Source: Alistipes indistinctus YIT 12060
Lineage (GTDB): Bacteria; Bacteroidota; Bacteroidia; Bacteroidales; Rikenellaceae
Length of the DNA: 64,000 nt
Reading direction: 5' to 3'
NCBI RefSeq assembly: GCF_025144995.1
Contig: NZ_CP102250.1
Span: forward strand, 2,542,001 to 2,606,000
Position 1 is the first letter of the stretch. Each line of letters begins with the position of its first letter. Of the stretch, positions 25,094-33,794 are shown piece after piece. A model generated the notes under the pieces. That model saw nothing but the letters and a program-made list of their open reading frames with translations. It was not told the DNA's origin and searched no databases. The translations under genes and the position numbers were made by a program.

Positions 25094-26764
25094 ATGAACG
25101 ATACGATTAAAATATACTGTGAGAATACTGCGAGCGAACTGCATGTAAATCCCGGGACTTCGATGGCCCAGGTGATCGCGATGCTCGCCATCAGGAATCC
25201 AAATCCCTTCCTGGCGGGATATGTGAATAACCGCCTCAAGGAGCTCTATTACAAAATTTACAGCCCCGTTTCGCTGCGGTTCGTGGACATTACCCATTTC
25301 GAAGGGATGCGGGTCTATCAGCGAACGCTCTTTTTCGTACTGCAAAAGGCGGTTTCCGACCTTTTCCCGGGACAGAAGCTGCACATCAAACACTCGGTCG
25401 CCAAAGGATTTTATTGCGAGATCGAAGGGATGGAAGATATTACCCCCGATCAGCTCCGGGCGATCGACGAACGGATGCGCGAACTGGTGGCGCAGGATAT
25501 TCCGATTATCCGGCAGCGGCTGCTCTCCGCGGAGGCCGTGCAGTTGTATACGAAACTGGGCATGGAGGACAAGGTTGCGCTGTTGGAGACGCGTCCGCAC
25601 CTCTACGTGACGCTCTATACGATGGCCGACCTGTCAGGCTATTTCTACGGTGCGCTGGCCCCGACGACGGGCTATGTGCCGCTTTTCGGGCTGCATAAAT
25701 ATTATAAAGGCATTCACCTTTCGGTACCGTGCCGCACCAACCCTTCGAGGCTGGAGAACATGGTGCCGCAGCACAAGATGTTCGACGTATTCAGCGAATA
25801 TACGCGTTGGGTCGATGTGCTCGGAGTGGCGACGATCGGTGTGTTGAATACGCGGATTCTGGAAGGGGGCGGCGGCGACCTGATCAAGATTGCCGAGGCT
25901 TTCCACGAAAAGAAGCTGGCCAGCATCGCCGACCAGATCGCTGCGGCGCACGAAACCGGCGGCGGCCGGATCGTGCTGATTTCCGGCCCGTCGTCGAGCG
26001 GCAAAACCACGTTCGCCAAACGGCTCGGGATTCAGCTGCGGATACTGGGGCTGCATCCGGTACTGGTATCGTTGGACGACTATTTCGTCGACCGGGAGCA
26101 TACGCCGCTGGATGAGAAAGGCGAGTACGACTACGAGGCCCTCGAGGCGATCGATATCGAGTTGTTCAACCGGCACCTCGCCCAGTTGCTCGACGGACAG
26201 GAGGTCGAAATTCCGCGTTACGATTTCATTACCGGTAAACGTGTTTTCGCCGGTAACCGCCTGCAGGTGGACGACCGTTCGGTGCTGATTATCGAAGGTA
26301 TCCACGGTTTGAACCCCGGCCTGACGCCGCATATCGATAACAAGCTGAAGTTTAAGATCTACGTGTCGGCCTTTACTTCCATCTCCATGGACAACATGAA
26401 CCGTATCGCAACGACCGACAACAGGCTGATCCGCCGTATCGTGCGCGATTACCGTACACGCGGCAACGATGCGACCGCGACGTTGCGCCGTTGGGAGAGC
26501 GTGCGCCGGGGCGAAGACCTGCATATTTTCCCGAACCAGGAGCAGGCCGACGTGATGTTCAACTCCTCGCTGTTTTATGAGATCGCCGTGCTGAAGAGTT
26601 TTGTCGAGCCGCTGTTGCACGAGGTCCCCGATACGATGCCCGAATACGGGGAGGCGCGCCGGTTGCTCAAGTACCTCGACCAGTTCACCCCGCTGGACGG
26701 CAGTGAAATTCCGCCCACTTCGATCCTGCGCGAATTTATCGGCGGCAGCAGTTTTACCTATTAG
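25094..26764 (+). CDS. Nucleoside (uridine-like) kinase with ThrRS-like N-terminal domains
   Basis: A 556-aa fusion protein. Residues 1-65 resemble a TGS domain, and about 65-200 resemble the second additional (editing) domain of threonyl-tRNA synthetase (KLHIKHSVAKGFYCEIEG; GLPxxR-like RAIDERMRELVAQDIPI). The C-terminal half is a phosphoribulokinase/uridine kinase-type P-loop kinase with VLISGPSSSGKTTFAKRLG, SLDDYFVDREHTPLDEKGEYDYE, and LIIEGIHGLNP. Such fusions are known in Bacteroidetes, Thermotoga and Firmicutes; the role of the ThrRS-like part is not established. Monocistronic. Confidence 0.88.
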   Translation: MNDTIKIYCENTASELHVNPGTSMAQVIAMLAIRNPNPFLAGYVNNRLKELYYKIYSPVSLRFVDITHFEGMRVYQRTLFFVLQKAVSDLFPGQKLHIKHSVAKGFYCEIEGMEDITPDQLRAIDERMRELVAQDIPIIRQRLLSAEAVQLYTKLGMEDKVALLETRPHLYVTLYTMADLSGYFYGALAPTTGYVPLFGLHKYYKGIHLSVPCRTNPSRLENMVPQHKMFDVFSEYTRWVDVLGVATIGVLNTRILEGGGGDLIKIAEAFHEKKLASIADQIAAAHETGGGRIVLISGPSSSGKTTFAKRLGIQLRILGLHPVLVSLDDYFVDREHTPLDEKGEYDYEALEAIDIELFNRHLAQLLDGQEVEIPRYDFITGKRVFAGNRLQVDDRSVLIIEGIHGLNPGLTPHIDNKLKFKIYVSAFTSISMDNMNRIATTDNRLIRRIVRDYRTRGNDATATLRRWESVRRGEDLHIFPNQEQADVMFNSSLFYEIAVLKSFVEPLLHEVPDTMPEYGEARRLLKYLDQFTPLDGSEIPPTSILREFIGGSSFTY

Positions 26765-27116
26765 CGTATCCGGTGGCTTCCCGGATATTGAGTATTTGGG
26801 CGATACCGGTAGTAATGTATGATGCTGGAATGTCACAGGGATGGGCCGCCGTTTCTCTTTTAATGTTCTTGGTATCCGGAGTTTCGGAATTAAGTTCTTA
26901 CTTGGGGCCGCGATATGCCGTTGGGGAGCCGGTTTCTGATGCAACGTGATGTCAGCGACAGTTTCTGATTCTGATTGAGGACGTAACGGTCTTGCTTAGT
27001 TGTTGAGGTCGCTTGAACAGGGACGGACTCCGAAAGGGCGACAGAGGATGCCGGAAGTCCGGGCGGGAGAGCGGTGCGGGGCTGTGATTCAATGTTTATA
27101 ACTTCTCCTGGGCCGC
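26765..27116. other. Gene-free stretch before the gcvP promoter
   Basis: No credible coding sequence, repeat or terminator stem was found between the nucleoside kinase stop and the gcvP promoter at 27117. Small open frames on the minus strand show no codon bias or motif. Confidence 0.6.
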
Positions 27117-27147
27117 TTTGTTTCACCGAGAAAGTTTTGTAGCTTTG
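27117..27147 (+). promoter_or_regulatory. gcvP promoter
   Basis: TTTG (27117-27120), 19-nt spacer, TAGCTTTG (27140-27147): an exact match to the Bacteroidota consensus and spacing. It places transcription start near 27154 and leaves a leader of about 170 nt. Confidence 0.7.
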
Positions 27148-27153
27148 TGTCGC

Positions 27154-27322
27154 TTCCTGACAGGGGAAACCTCGCCCACAGAGCGGTGGCGCAGTGATTA
27201 TGCGATGAGGCGGAAAGCCCGGAGTGCATGGGGAAAGCATCCCGGAAGAGGCTCTCGTCATAGTTAGCTAAGCGGAATTGCGCAGAGGTGCGGGTAACAG
27301 AAAACAAATCACAATTGATAAT
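27154..27322 (+). promoter_or_regulatory. Long, foldable 5' leader of gcvP
   Basis: The leader can fold into two blocks. CCTC (27169-27172 region) can close on GAGG (about 27208) over two small hairpins, CAC-agagcg-GTG and CGCA-gtgatta-TGCG. Then CCGGAGTGC...GCATCCCGG forms a 9-bp stem with one mismatch near 27219-27246. It lacks the glycine-riboswitch core and any T-run terminator, so control at translation is more likely than at transcription if it is regulatory. Confidence 0.35.
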
Positions 27323-30181
27323 ATGTCACAGGATAAATTTGTTGAGCGCCATATCGGCATAGGAGAGCAGGAACTCTCGCAGATGCTCGGGGTGATCGGA
27401 GTGAAAAGTGTCGAAGAGTTGATTTCGCAGGTCGTTCCGGCGACGATCCGTCTCAAAAAACCGCTCGATCTGCCGGCTGAAGGCATGAGCGAGTATGAAT
27501 TTGCAAACCACATCCGTGAGATCGGCCGCAAGAATAAAATCTACCGCAGCCTGATCGGTATGGGGTATTACGGCACGGCTTCGCCGGCTGTAATCCTGCG
27601 CAACGTGTTCGAGAACCCGTCGTGGTACACCTCTTACACTCCTTATCAGGCCGAGATTTCGCAGGGCCGTCTCGAAGCGCTGCTCAATTTCCAGACTGCG
27701 GTGATCAGCCTGACCGGCATGGAGGTGAGTAACTGCTCGCTGCTGGACGAAGCGACGGCTGCCGCGGAGGCGATGCTGATGATGTTTTCGCTCCGTTCCC
27801 GTGAGGCGGTCAAGGAGGGACGCAACGTGTTGTTCGTCGACGAGAATATTTTCCCGCAGACGCTCGACCTGCTGCTCACACGCAGCGAACCGTTCGGGAT
27901 CGAAATCGTCAGCGACCGGTTCGACAATTACAACTTTACGGGCCGCGAGTTCGGCGCGATCGTGCAATATCCTGCGGCTAACGGCGAGGTGCGCGATTAC
28001 GAGGACTTTACCGCCGCCGCTCACAGCCGCGGCGCATTGGTAACCGTGGCGGCAGACATCCTGAGCCTCGCGCTGCTCAAGGCGCCGGGCGAGTGGGGCG
28101 CGGATATCGTGGTCGGTTCGACGCAGCGTTTCGGGATCCCGATGGGTTTCGGCGGTCCGCAGGCCGGTTATCTGGCGACCAAAGACGCCTACAAACGTAA
28201 TATGCCGGGCCGCATCATCGGCGTGTCGGTGGACCGTCTCGGCAACAAGGCGCTGCGAATGGCGCTCCAGATGCGCGAGCAGCACATCAAGCGCGAACGT
28301 GCGACGTCGAATATCTGTACGGCACAGGCGCTGCTGGCGACGATGGCCGGATTCTTTGCCGTGTATCACGGCGCCGAGGGTATCCGCCGCATTGCGCTGA
28401 ATGCGCATGCACATGCCGTCGCGGTAGCTGAAGGATTGGAGAAACTGGGCTATGAATTGGCGACCAGGAGTATTTTCGATACGATCGAAGTGAAGGCTGA
28501 TGCAGGCAAAATCCGTCCGCTGGCACTGGCACAGAAGATTAACTTTTTCTATGTTGACGACAATCGCATCCGCATCAGTTTCGACGAGGTGTCCGATCTC
28601 GACGAGGCGAACAAAGTGCTGTCGATCTTCGCCCAGGCAGCCGGCAGGAAATTCGCGCCGCTGAAAAAGATCGACGAGCAGAGCCATGTGACCAAGAGCC
28701 TGCAGCGTACCTCTGAATACCTGACTGAACCGGTCTTTAAGAAATACCGGAACGAGACCGACCTGATGCGTTACATCAAAAAGCTGGAACATCGTGATAT
28801 TTCGCTGGCCGACAGTATGATATCATTGGGTTCGTGCACGATGAAGCTGAATCCGGCCGTGACGATGATGCCGCTGAGCCTTGCCGAGTTCGCGAATATC
28901 CATCCGTTCGTTCCGGCCGATCAGGTCGAGGGTTACATGGAGCTGATCGCTGGTTTGTCGAAAGACCTGGCGGTTATCACCGGTTTTGCAGGCACCTCGT
29001 TGCAGCCCAATTCGGGTGCATCGGGCGAGTATACCGGCCTTATGGTTATCCGTGCTTACCACCAGAGCCGGGGGCAGGGACACCGCAACATCGCGCTGAT
29101 CCCGGCCTCTGCACACGGCACTAACCCGGCTTCGGCCGCGATGGCGGGCATGCGTACCGTGACGGTGGCTTGCGACGAACGGGGCAATATCGATGTGGAA
29201 GACCTCAAAGCGAAAGCCGAGGCGAACGCCAGCGAACTCGCGTGCATCATGGTGACCTATCCTTCGACGCACGGCGTGTTCGAGAGCCGGATCCGCGAGA
29301 TCGTTGAAATCGTGCACGACAACGGCGGACAGGTTTATATGGACGGAGCCAACATGAATGCGCAGGTAGGGCTGACCAACCCGGGTTATATCGGTGCGGA
29401 TGTCTGTCACCTGAACCTGCATAAAACCTTTGCGATTCCCCACGGTGGCGGCGGTCCGGGCGTCGGCCCGATCTGCGTAGCCGCACACTTGGTGGAGTTC
29501 CTGCCGGGCCACGCGATCGTGAAAACAGGCGGCGACAATGGGATCACGTCGGTGGCGGCAGCCCCGTTCGGCAGCGCGTCAATTCTGCCGATTACCTACG
29601 GTTATATCAAAATGCTGGGCGCGAACGGGTTGCGTCGTGTCACTGAAATGGCGATCGTCAATGCGAACTATATGGCATCAGCTTTGAAGGGTGAGTACGA
29701 TGTGGTGTATACCGGCGAAACAGGCCGCGTGGGGCACGAGATGATCCTCGATCTGCGGCATTTCCGGAAAGAATACGCCGGCGTGGAGTGTGCCGACATT
29801 GCACGGAGGTTGATGGACTACGGGTTCCATGCTCCGACGCTGTCGTTCCCGGTACATGAGACGCTGATGGTGGAACCGACCGAGAGCGAACCGAAAGCCG
29901 AGCTCGACCGCTTTATGGAGGCGTTGGTACAGATCAAGCGCGAATGCGAGGAGATCCGCGACGGAAAGGCCGATGCGGAAGATAATGTTGTGAAAATGGC
30001 GCCGCACACGGCAGCCGAAGCGGCAGCCGATGTTTGGCTCCACGGCTACGGCCGCGAAAAGGCGGTCTATCCGCTGAAATGGATCCGCGAAAGCAAGTTT
30101 TTCCCTTATGTGTCGAAGATCGACGGCGGGTATGGAGACCGCAACCTGCAATGCACCTGCGGTGTATTGTATGAAGAATAG
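27323..30181 (+). CDS. gcvP: Glycine dehydrogenase (decarboxylating), P protein, single chain
   Basis: The P protein of the glycine cleavage system decarboxylates glycine with PLP and passes the aminomethyl group to lipoyl-GcvH. At 952 aa it is the fused form (GcvPA+GcvPB in one chain). The ATG at 27323 gives MSQDKFVERHIGIGEQE, the usual start; an earlier in-frame ATG lies in the leader. Signature regions are IGMGYYGTASPAVILRN, NPSWYTSYTPYQAEISQGRLEALLNFQT, QRFGIPMGFGGPQAGY, the PLP lysine Lys701 in LNLHKTFAIPHGGGGPGVGP, and WIRESKFFPYVSKIDGGYGDRN at the end. gcvT and gcvH are not in the window. Confidence 0.97.
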   Translation: MSQDKFVERHIGIGEQELSQMLGVIGVKSVEELISQVVPATIRLKKPLDLPAEGMSEYEFANHIREIGRKNKIYRSLIGMGYYGTASPAVILRNVFENPSWYTSYTPYQAEISQGRLEALLNFQTAVISLTGMEVSNCSLLDEATAAAEAMLMMFSLRSREAVKEGRNVLFVDENIFPQTLDLLLTRSEPFGIEIVSDRFDNYNFTGREFGAIVQYPAANGEVRDYEDFTAAAHSRGALVTVAADILSLALLKAPGEWGADIVVGSTQRFGIPMGFGGPQAGYLATKDAYKRNMPGRIIGVSVDRLGNKALRMALQMREQHIKRERATSNICTAQALLATMAGFFAVYHGAEGIRRIALNAHAHAVAVAEGLEKLGYELATRSIFDTIEVKADAGKIRPLALAQKINFFYVDDNRIRISFDEVSDLDEANKVLSIFAQAAGRKFAPLKKIDEQSHVTKSLQRTSEYLTEPVFKKYRNETDLMRYIKKLEHRDISLADSMISLGSCTMKLNPAVTMMPLSLAEFANIHPFVPADQVEGYMELIAGLSKDLAVITGFAGTSLQPNSGASGEYTGLMVIRAYHQSRGQGHRNIALIPASAHGTNPASAAMAGMRTVTVACDERGNIDVEDLKAKAEANASELACIMVTYPSTHGVFESRIREIVEIVHDNGGQVYMDGANMNAQVGLTNPGYIGADVCHLNLHKTFAIPHGGGGPGVGPICVAAHLVEFLPGHAIVKTGGDNGITSVAAAPFGSASILPITYGYIKMLGANGLRRVTEMAIVNANYMASALKGEYDVVYTGETGRVGHEMILDLRHFRKEYAGVECADIARRLMDYGFHAPTLSFPVHETLMVEPTESEPKAELDRFMEALVQIKRECEEIRDGKADAEDNVVKMAPHTAAEAAADVWLHGYGREKAVYPLKWIRESKFFPYVSKIDGGYGDRNLQCTCGVLYEE

Positions 30182-30275
30182 GGATTTGTGACTGTCGTAC
30201 CTGCCGGAACTTTCTGCGGGAGAGGGGCGTTTGCGCGGATTATATGTATATTTATTTTAAACAAGCATAGAACAG

Positions 30276-30845
30276 ATGAAAATCGGAGAAAAAGAGAAAA
30301 CGTTTGTGGCGCTCAGCTATGAACTGACGGTCAACGGCGAGCTCGTTGAGAAAGTAACGGCCGAGAGTCCGCTGCAATTCGTATATGGTGCAGGATTCCT
30401 GTTGCCCAAATTCGAGGCGCACCTCAAAGGATTAAGCAAGGGCGATGAGTTCGCTTTCCATCTCGATACCGACGATGCCTATGGCCCGGTGATCGGCGAA
30501 GCGGTGGTAGACCTGCCCAAAGAGGTGTTCATGGTCGACGGCAAGGTTGAAGACGGCCTGCTCGAGATAGGCAACCAGCTTCCGATGAGTGACAACCAGG
30601 GTAACCGTTTGGTAGGCGTAGTCAAAGACGTGAAAGATGACGTCGTGACGATGGATTTCAATCATCCGATGGCAGGCAAGTCACTCGATTTCAAGGGGCA
30701 GGTCGTAGAAGTGCGCGAAGCAACTCCGGAAGACCTCGGCCCGATGAATGCCGGTTGCGGTTGCGGCGATGGCTGCGGCGACGGTTGTGAAGATGGCTGC
30801 GGCGATAAGGAGCACAAAGGCGGTTGCAGCTGCGGCTGCCACTAG
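30276..30845 (+). CDS. slyD: SlyD-type FKBP peptidyl-prolyl isomerase with metal-binding tail
   Basis: Prolyl isomerase and chaperone with a possible role in nickel handling. The FKBP domain (about 1-70 and 125-150) is interrupted by an IF (insert-in-flap) chaperone domain (about 70-125), as in SlyD: FVYGAGFLLPKFEAHLKGLSKGDEF, VVDLPKEVF, LVGVVKDVKDDVVTMDFNHPMAGKSLDF. The last 30 residues are a Cys/Asp/His-rich repeat (GCGCGDGCGDGCEDGCGDK, then GGCSCGCH) like the Ni-binding tail of E. coli SlyD. Followed by a terminator; monocistronic. Confidence 0.92.
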   Translation: MKIGEKEKTFVALSYELTVNGELVEKVTAESPLQFVYGAGFLLPKFEAHLKGLSKGDEFAFHLDTDDAYGPVIGEAVVDLPKEVFMVDGKVEDGLLEIGNQLPMSDNQGNRLVGVVKDVKDDVVTMDFNHPMAGKSLDFKGQVVEVREATPEDLGPMNAGCGCGDGCGDGCEDGCGDKEHKGGCSCGCH

Positions 30846-30868
30846 GCCTGAGCATTAGGGGTATTCGT

Positions 30869-30906
30869 GAAGCGGGGGATATAGAGGTCTCCCGCTTTAC
30901 TGTTTT
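30869..30906 (+). terminator. slyD terminator
   Basis: AAGCGGG (30870-30876) pairs with CCCGCTT (30891-30897), continuing inward through GGA/TCT, and is followed by TACTGTTTTC. Confidence 0.7.
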
Positions 30907-31033
30907 CACGGGTAATGTTTCTGAATGTTTTGAGGCAGGAAGCCTGTCCGTTCATCAACCGGTCGGATTGATCAGTCGGTCGATAATTCAATCGGTAAAT
31001 CAGGTTAACCAGATTCGGAGGCATGTTACTTAT

Positions 31034-31050
31034 CCCTCCCGTCAGGAGGG
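31034..31050 (-). repeat. Small inverted repeat downstream of the decarboxylase operon
   Basis: CCCTCC (31034-31039) and GGAGGG (31045-31050) with loop CGTCA; lies 10 nt beyond the operon terminator and may be a second-chance stop. Confidence 0.35.
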
Positions 31051-31054
31051 TGAA

Positions 31055-31085
31055 AACAACGGAGGCGGCCTCATTGGCCGCCTCC
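31055..31085 (-). terminator. Terminator of the methylmalonyl-CoA decarboxylase operon
   Basis: GGAGGCGGCC (31061-31070) and GGCCGCCTCC (31076-31085) form a perfect 10-bp stem; on the minus strand it is followed by GTTGTTTTC, as expected for an intrinsic terminator 60 nt after the oadB stop. Confidence 0.85.
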
Positions 31086-31145
31086 GTCATATTGAAAATT
31101 GATTAAATTGGCTTTAATCAGTCAGTTGAGATGGATAATCATTGA

Positions 31146-32324
31146 TTAAGCGAGGAATGCGAGCAGCACGCCGGCTGCTACGGCGCTGCCGATCACACCG
31201 GCCACGTTCGGGCCCATCGCATGCATCAGCAGGTAGTTCGTCTTGTCATACTTCAATCCCATTTCCTGCGATACGCGTGCGGCGGCAGGTACGGCCGATA
31301 CGCCGGCGTTGCCGATCAGCGGGTTGATTTTCGCATCCTTGGGCAGGAACAGGTTGAAGAACTTCACGAACAGCACGCCGCAGGACGAAGCCACGAAGAA
31401 CGCGCAGGCGCCCATGATGAAAATGTAGAGCGATTTGGGCGTCAGGAACGTGGTGGCCTGTGTCGATGCACCGACGGTGAAACCCAGCAGGATCGTCACG
31501 ATGTCGGTCATCGAACCGCTCGCGGTGTTGGCCAGACGCTTCGTCACGCCGCACTCTTTGAGCAGGTTGCCGAAGAAGAGAGTACCCAGCAGCGGAATTG
31601 CCGACGGAACGACGAAGGTCGTCAGCAACAAACCGATGATCGGGAAGAGAATCTTCTCGGTAGTCGATACCTGGCGGGGCGGTTTCATGTGGATCAGGCG
31701 CTCCTTTTTGGTGGTGAACAGGCGCATCACGGGCGGTTGGATTACCGGGACGAGGGCCATGTAAGAGTATGCCGAGATCGAGATGGCGCCGAGCAGGTCG
31801 GGTGCCAGCTTACTGGTCAGGAAGATCGCGGTCGGGCCGTCGGCGCCGCCGATGATACCGATGGCACCGGCTTCGGCGGCGGTGAAGCCCAACGCGAGCG
31901 CCCCCATGTAAGTGGCGAAAATACCGATTTGTGCGGCGGCGCCGACCAGCATCAGCTTCGGATTCGAAATCAGTGCCGAGAAGTCGGTCATGGCGCCGAT
32001 GCCGAGGAAGATCAAAGGCGGGTATATACCTTTAATAACGCCGAAATAGAGGTAATTCAGTACGGAACCGTCTTCGTAGATGCCGATTTCCATACCGGGA
32101 GAGAATGGGATGTTACCCACCAGGATACCGAATCCGATCGGGACGAGCAGCATCGGCTCAAAGTTTCTGCTGATGGCCAGGTAGAGGAAAAACAGACCTA
32201 CGCCGATCATGATCAGGTGTCCTGACGTGACATTGGCAAACCCGGTGTTTGCGATGATCTGATGCAGGTTATCCCCCAAAAATGCGAGGAATCCTTTGCT
32301 TGCGGTGGTTACTTCTGCCAACAT
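31146..32324 (-). CDS. oadB: Na+-translocating decarboxylase beta subunit (OadB/MmdB family)
   Basis: Polytopic inner-membrane subunit that decarboxylates the carboxybiotin and exports Na+. The 392-aa sequence has the invariant GIIGGADGPTAIF motif, whose Asp is the Na+-site residue in this family, and the paired re-entrant region with GFTVGASTQATTFL and GNAGVSAVPAAARVSQ. About nine to ten membrane segments are evident. It begins 4 nt after the biotin-carrier gene. With mce and mmdA upstream, the substrate is most likely methylmalonyl-CoA, so it yields propionyl-CoA and a Na+ gradient; an oxaloacetate enzyme is the alternative the name suggests. Confidence 0.93.
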   Translation of the reverse strand: MLAEVTTASKGFLAFLGDNLHQIIANTGFANVTSGHLIMIGVGLFFLYLAISRNFEPMLLVPIGFGILVGNIPFSPGMEIGIYEDGSVLNYLYFGVIKGIYPPLIFLGIGAMTDFSALISNPKLMLVGAAAQIGIFATYMGALALGFTAAEAGAIGIIGGADGPTAIFLTSKLAPDLLGAISISAYSYMALVPVIQPPVMRLFTTKKERLIHMKPPRQVSTTEKILFPIIGLLLTTFVVPSAIPLLGTLFFGNLLKECGVTKRLANTASGSMTDIVTILLGFTVGASTQATTFLTPKSLYIFIMGACAFFVASSCGVLFVKFFNLFLPKDAKINPLIGNAGVSAVPAAARVSQEMGLKYDKTNYLLMHAMGPNVAGVIGSAVAAGVLLAFLA

Positions 32325-32328
32325 AAGC

Positions 32329-32769
32329 CTATCCGATCGTTAAAAGTGTGTCGCCCTCCAGCACTGAGTCGCCTTTGTTCACCTTCAGTTCGACAATGAT
32401 ACCGTCCCGGTCTGCGTCGATGTTGTTTTCCATCTTCATCGCTTCGAGTACCAGCAGGTGCTGGCCGGCTTTCACCTGGTCGCCTTCGCGTACTTTCAGG
32501 TCGACGATAACTCCCGGCAGCGGGCTCTTCACAGCCGTACCGGCGCTCTTCTTCGCGGCAGCCTTGGCCGTCGAAATCACCTCTGCGGTCGTGGCGGCGG
32601 AGCTCGTCGACGGAGTGGGTTTGGTGATCTTGCTGACCTTCGAAGCTTTACCTTCGATCTCCACTTCGTACTGCGTGCCGTTCACGGTTACGTCCGCGAT
32701 GTTGTCCTCCACGCTGTTGATGGAAACCTCGTATTCGTTTCCGTGTATCTTGAATTTATATTCCTTCAT
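32329..32769 (-). CDS. Biotin carboxyl carrier subunit of the decarboxylase
   Basis: A 146-aa carrier protein. The C-terminal 75 residues are a biotinyl/lipoyl domain with VKSPLPGVIVDLKVREGDQVKAGQHLLVLEAMKMENNI; the Lys in EAMKMEN is the biotinylation site. The N-terminal 50 residues (KEYKFKIHGNEYEVSIN) form the usual small beta domain, joined by a Thr/Ala/Lys-rich flexible linker (STSSAATTAEVISTAKAAAKK region) that lets the biotin swing between MmdA and OadB. It is placed between the gamma-like and beta genes, as in other Bacteroidetes operons. Confidence 0.92.
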   Translation of the reverse strand: MKEYKFKIHGNEYEVSINSVEDNIADVTVNGTQYEVEIEGKASKVSKITKPTPSTSSAATTAEVISTAKAAAKKSAGTAVKSPLPGVIVDLKVREGDQVKAGQHLLVLEAMKMENNIDADRDGIIVELKVNKGDSVLEGDTLLTIG

Positions 32770-32811
32770 TTTGTAGTTAAGTTTTTCTGATTAGAACTGT
32801 TACACACAGGC

Positions 32812-33792
32812 TTATTTGCGAAGCGGCTGCGAGAGGCCGTAAATCTTAGAGCTCCACGGCGAGTAAGCTTTGGCCACGCGGTTGATCGTCAATACGTGCG
32901 ACTCAATGTCGTGCATTTCATCCTGGTACATTTTCAGCGCCATGCCGATCGCTGCGATTTCAGCTCCCACGATCGCTCCTTCATTCTTGATCTTCACGGG
33001 AGGTGCAACTGTGGCGGTACCCGAGGCTTTCTGCTTGTTGCGCTTTGCGATATGGATCATGAGTTTGCCGAGAGCCCAGAAAGCGAGGTAGAGCAGGATC
33101 AGCGCGGAGAATACCACGGCTACCGCAGTCACCGTCATGCTGATGCCGTGAGGGTCTGCCAGACGCATCTTCTCATGTTTGGGCATGGGTGGATTGGTGA
33201 TGTTCGTTGCGAAAGGCGTAGTGCTGGTCAGCTTAGTGAACAGGATTTGGCCGGGAGCATCGTCTGCGGGGATGCGTCCGATCGAGATGTCGGCCTGCTG
33301 GTCGGCGAGGTTGTAGGTCACCTTGTCGATCGTGTCGCGTCCGTTCGCATCGAGGAAAGAAAGTGTAACGAGCTGGTCCGGGAGCGGCCGGTCGACCGAA
33401 TCGGGGACATACCCCGGAAGCGTGGCCGGGTCGGCTGTTTCGCCGGTCAGCGTGAAGTTTGTGTGGAACGTGCCCTTGGTTTCGGAACCTTCACAGAAAA
33501 ATACGGTGTAGGAACCGGGATCGAGCCACGTGCGGGCGTCGCCTTTGGGAATCCTGTACGAATAGCTTTTGCCGCCCGTTTCGAGCACGAGGTAGCAACT
33601 GGAGAGATTCACTTTCGAGTATCCCGAGTTGCACAGCTCGATCCACGAGACACGGTGGCCGTAGGCATCCTGGTAGTTGTTGCGGTTTTTGATTAACAAC
33701 TCGTTGATAACTACGTCCTTGGCGCCCTGGGCGAAAGAGGCAGGAGCTGCACCCAGCAGCAAAAGCATTCCCGTCAATAAAAGTCTCTTCAT
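32812..33792 (-). CDS. OadG-like gamma subunit with extracytoplasmic lamin-tail domain
   Basis: A 326-aa protein occupying the gamma-subunit position. After a signal peptide (1-21, ending ASFAQ) comes a region of about 125 residues with the lamin-tail domain pattern: VVINELLIKNRNNYQDAYGHRVSWIELCNSGYSKVNLSSCYL and WLDPGSYTVFFCEGS. A single membrane segment (about 218-243, TVTAVAVVFSALILLYLAFWALGKLMIHIA) matches the OadG helix, followed by a cytoplasmic tail with IAAIGMALKMYQDEMHDIESHVLTI. Ordinary OadG is only about 80-100 aa and has no such outer domain. The protein probably anchors the complex while displaying the lamin-tail domain in the periplasm; what that domain binds is unknown. Confidence 0.85.
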   Translation of the reverse strand: MKRLLLTGMLLLLGAAPASFAQGAKDVVINELLIKNRNNYQDAYGHRVSWIELCNSGYSKVNLSSCYLVLETGGKSYSYRIPKGDARTWLDPGSYTVFFCEGSETKGTFHTNFTLTGETADPATLPGYVPDSVDRPLPDQLVTLSFLDANGRDTIDKVTYNLADQQADISIGRIPADDAPGQILFTKLTSTTPFATNITNPPMPKHEKMRLADPHGISMTVTAVAVVFSALILLYLAFWALGKLMIHIAKRNKQKASGTATVAPPVKIKNEGAIVGAEIAAIGMALKMYQDEMHDIESHVLTINRVAKAYSPWSSKIYGLSQPLRK

Positions 33793-33794
33793 CT

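Larger units (their letters stand above)
30846..31145. other. Intergenic stretch between slyD and the decarboxylase operon
   Basis: Holds three hairpins (30869-30906, 31034-31050, 31061-31085). The middle of the stretch is rich in short near-repeats of ATCAGTCGGT/ATTCAATCGGT. No gene is seen; transcription from both sides ends here. Confidence 0.6.

Noticed and set aside
27154-27322. Glycine riboswitch before gcvP
   Set aside because: The conserved aptamer core and the tandem-aptamer layout are absent; reported only as an unassigned leader.
31034-31085. CRISPR-like or REP element between slyD and the decarboxylase operon
   Set aside because: Only two different hairpins, not repeated elsewhere in the window; the larger fits an ordinary terminator.
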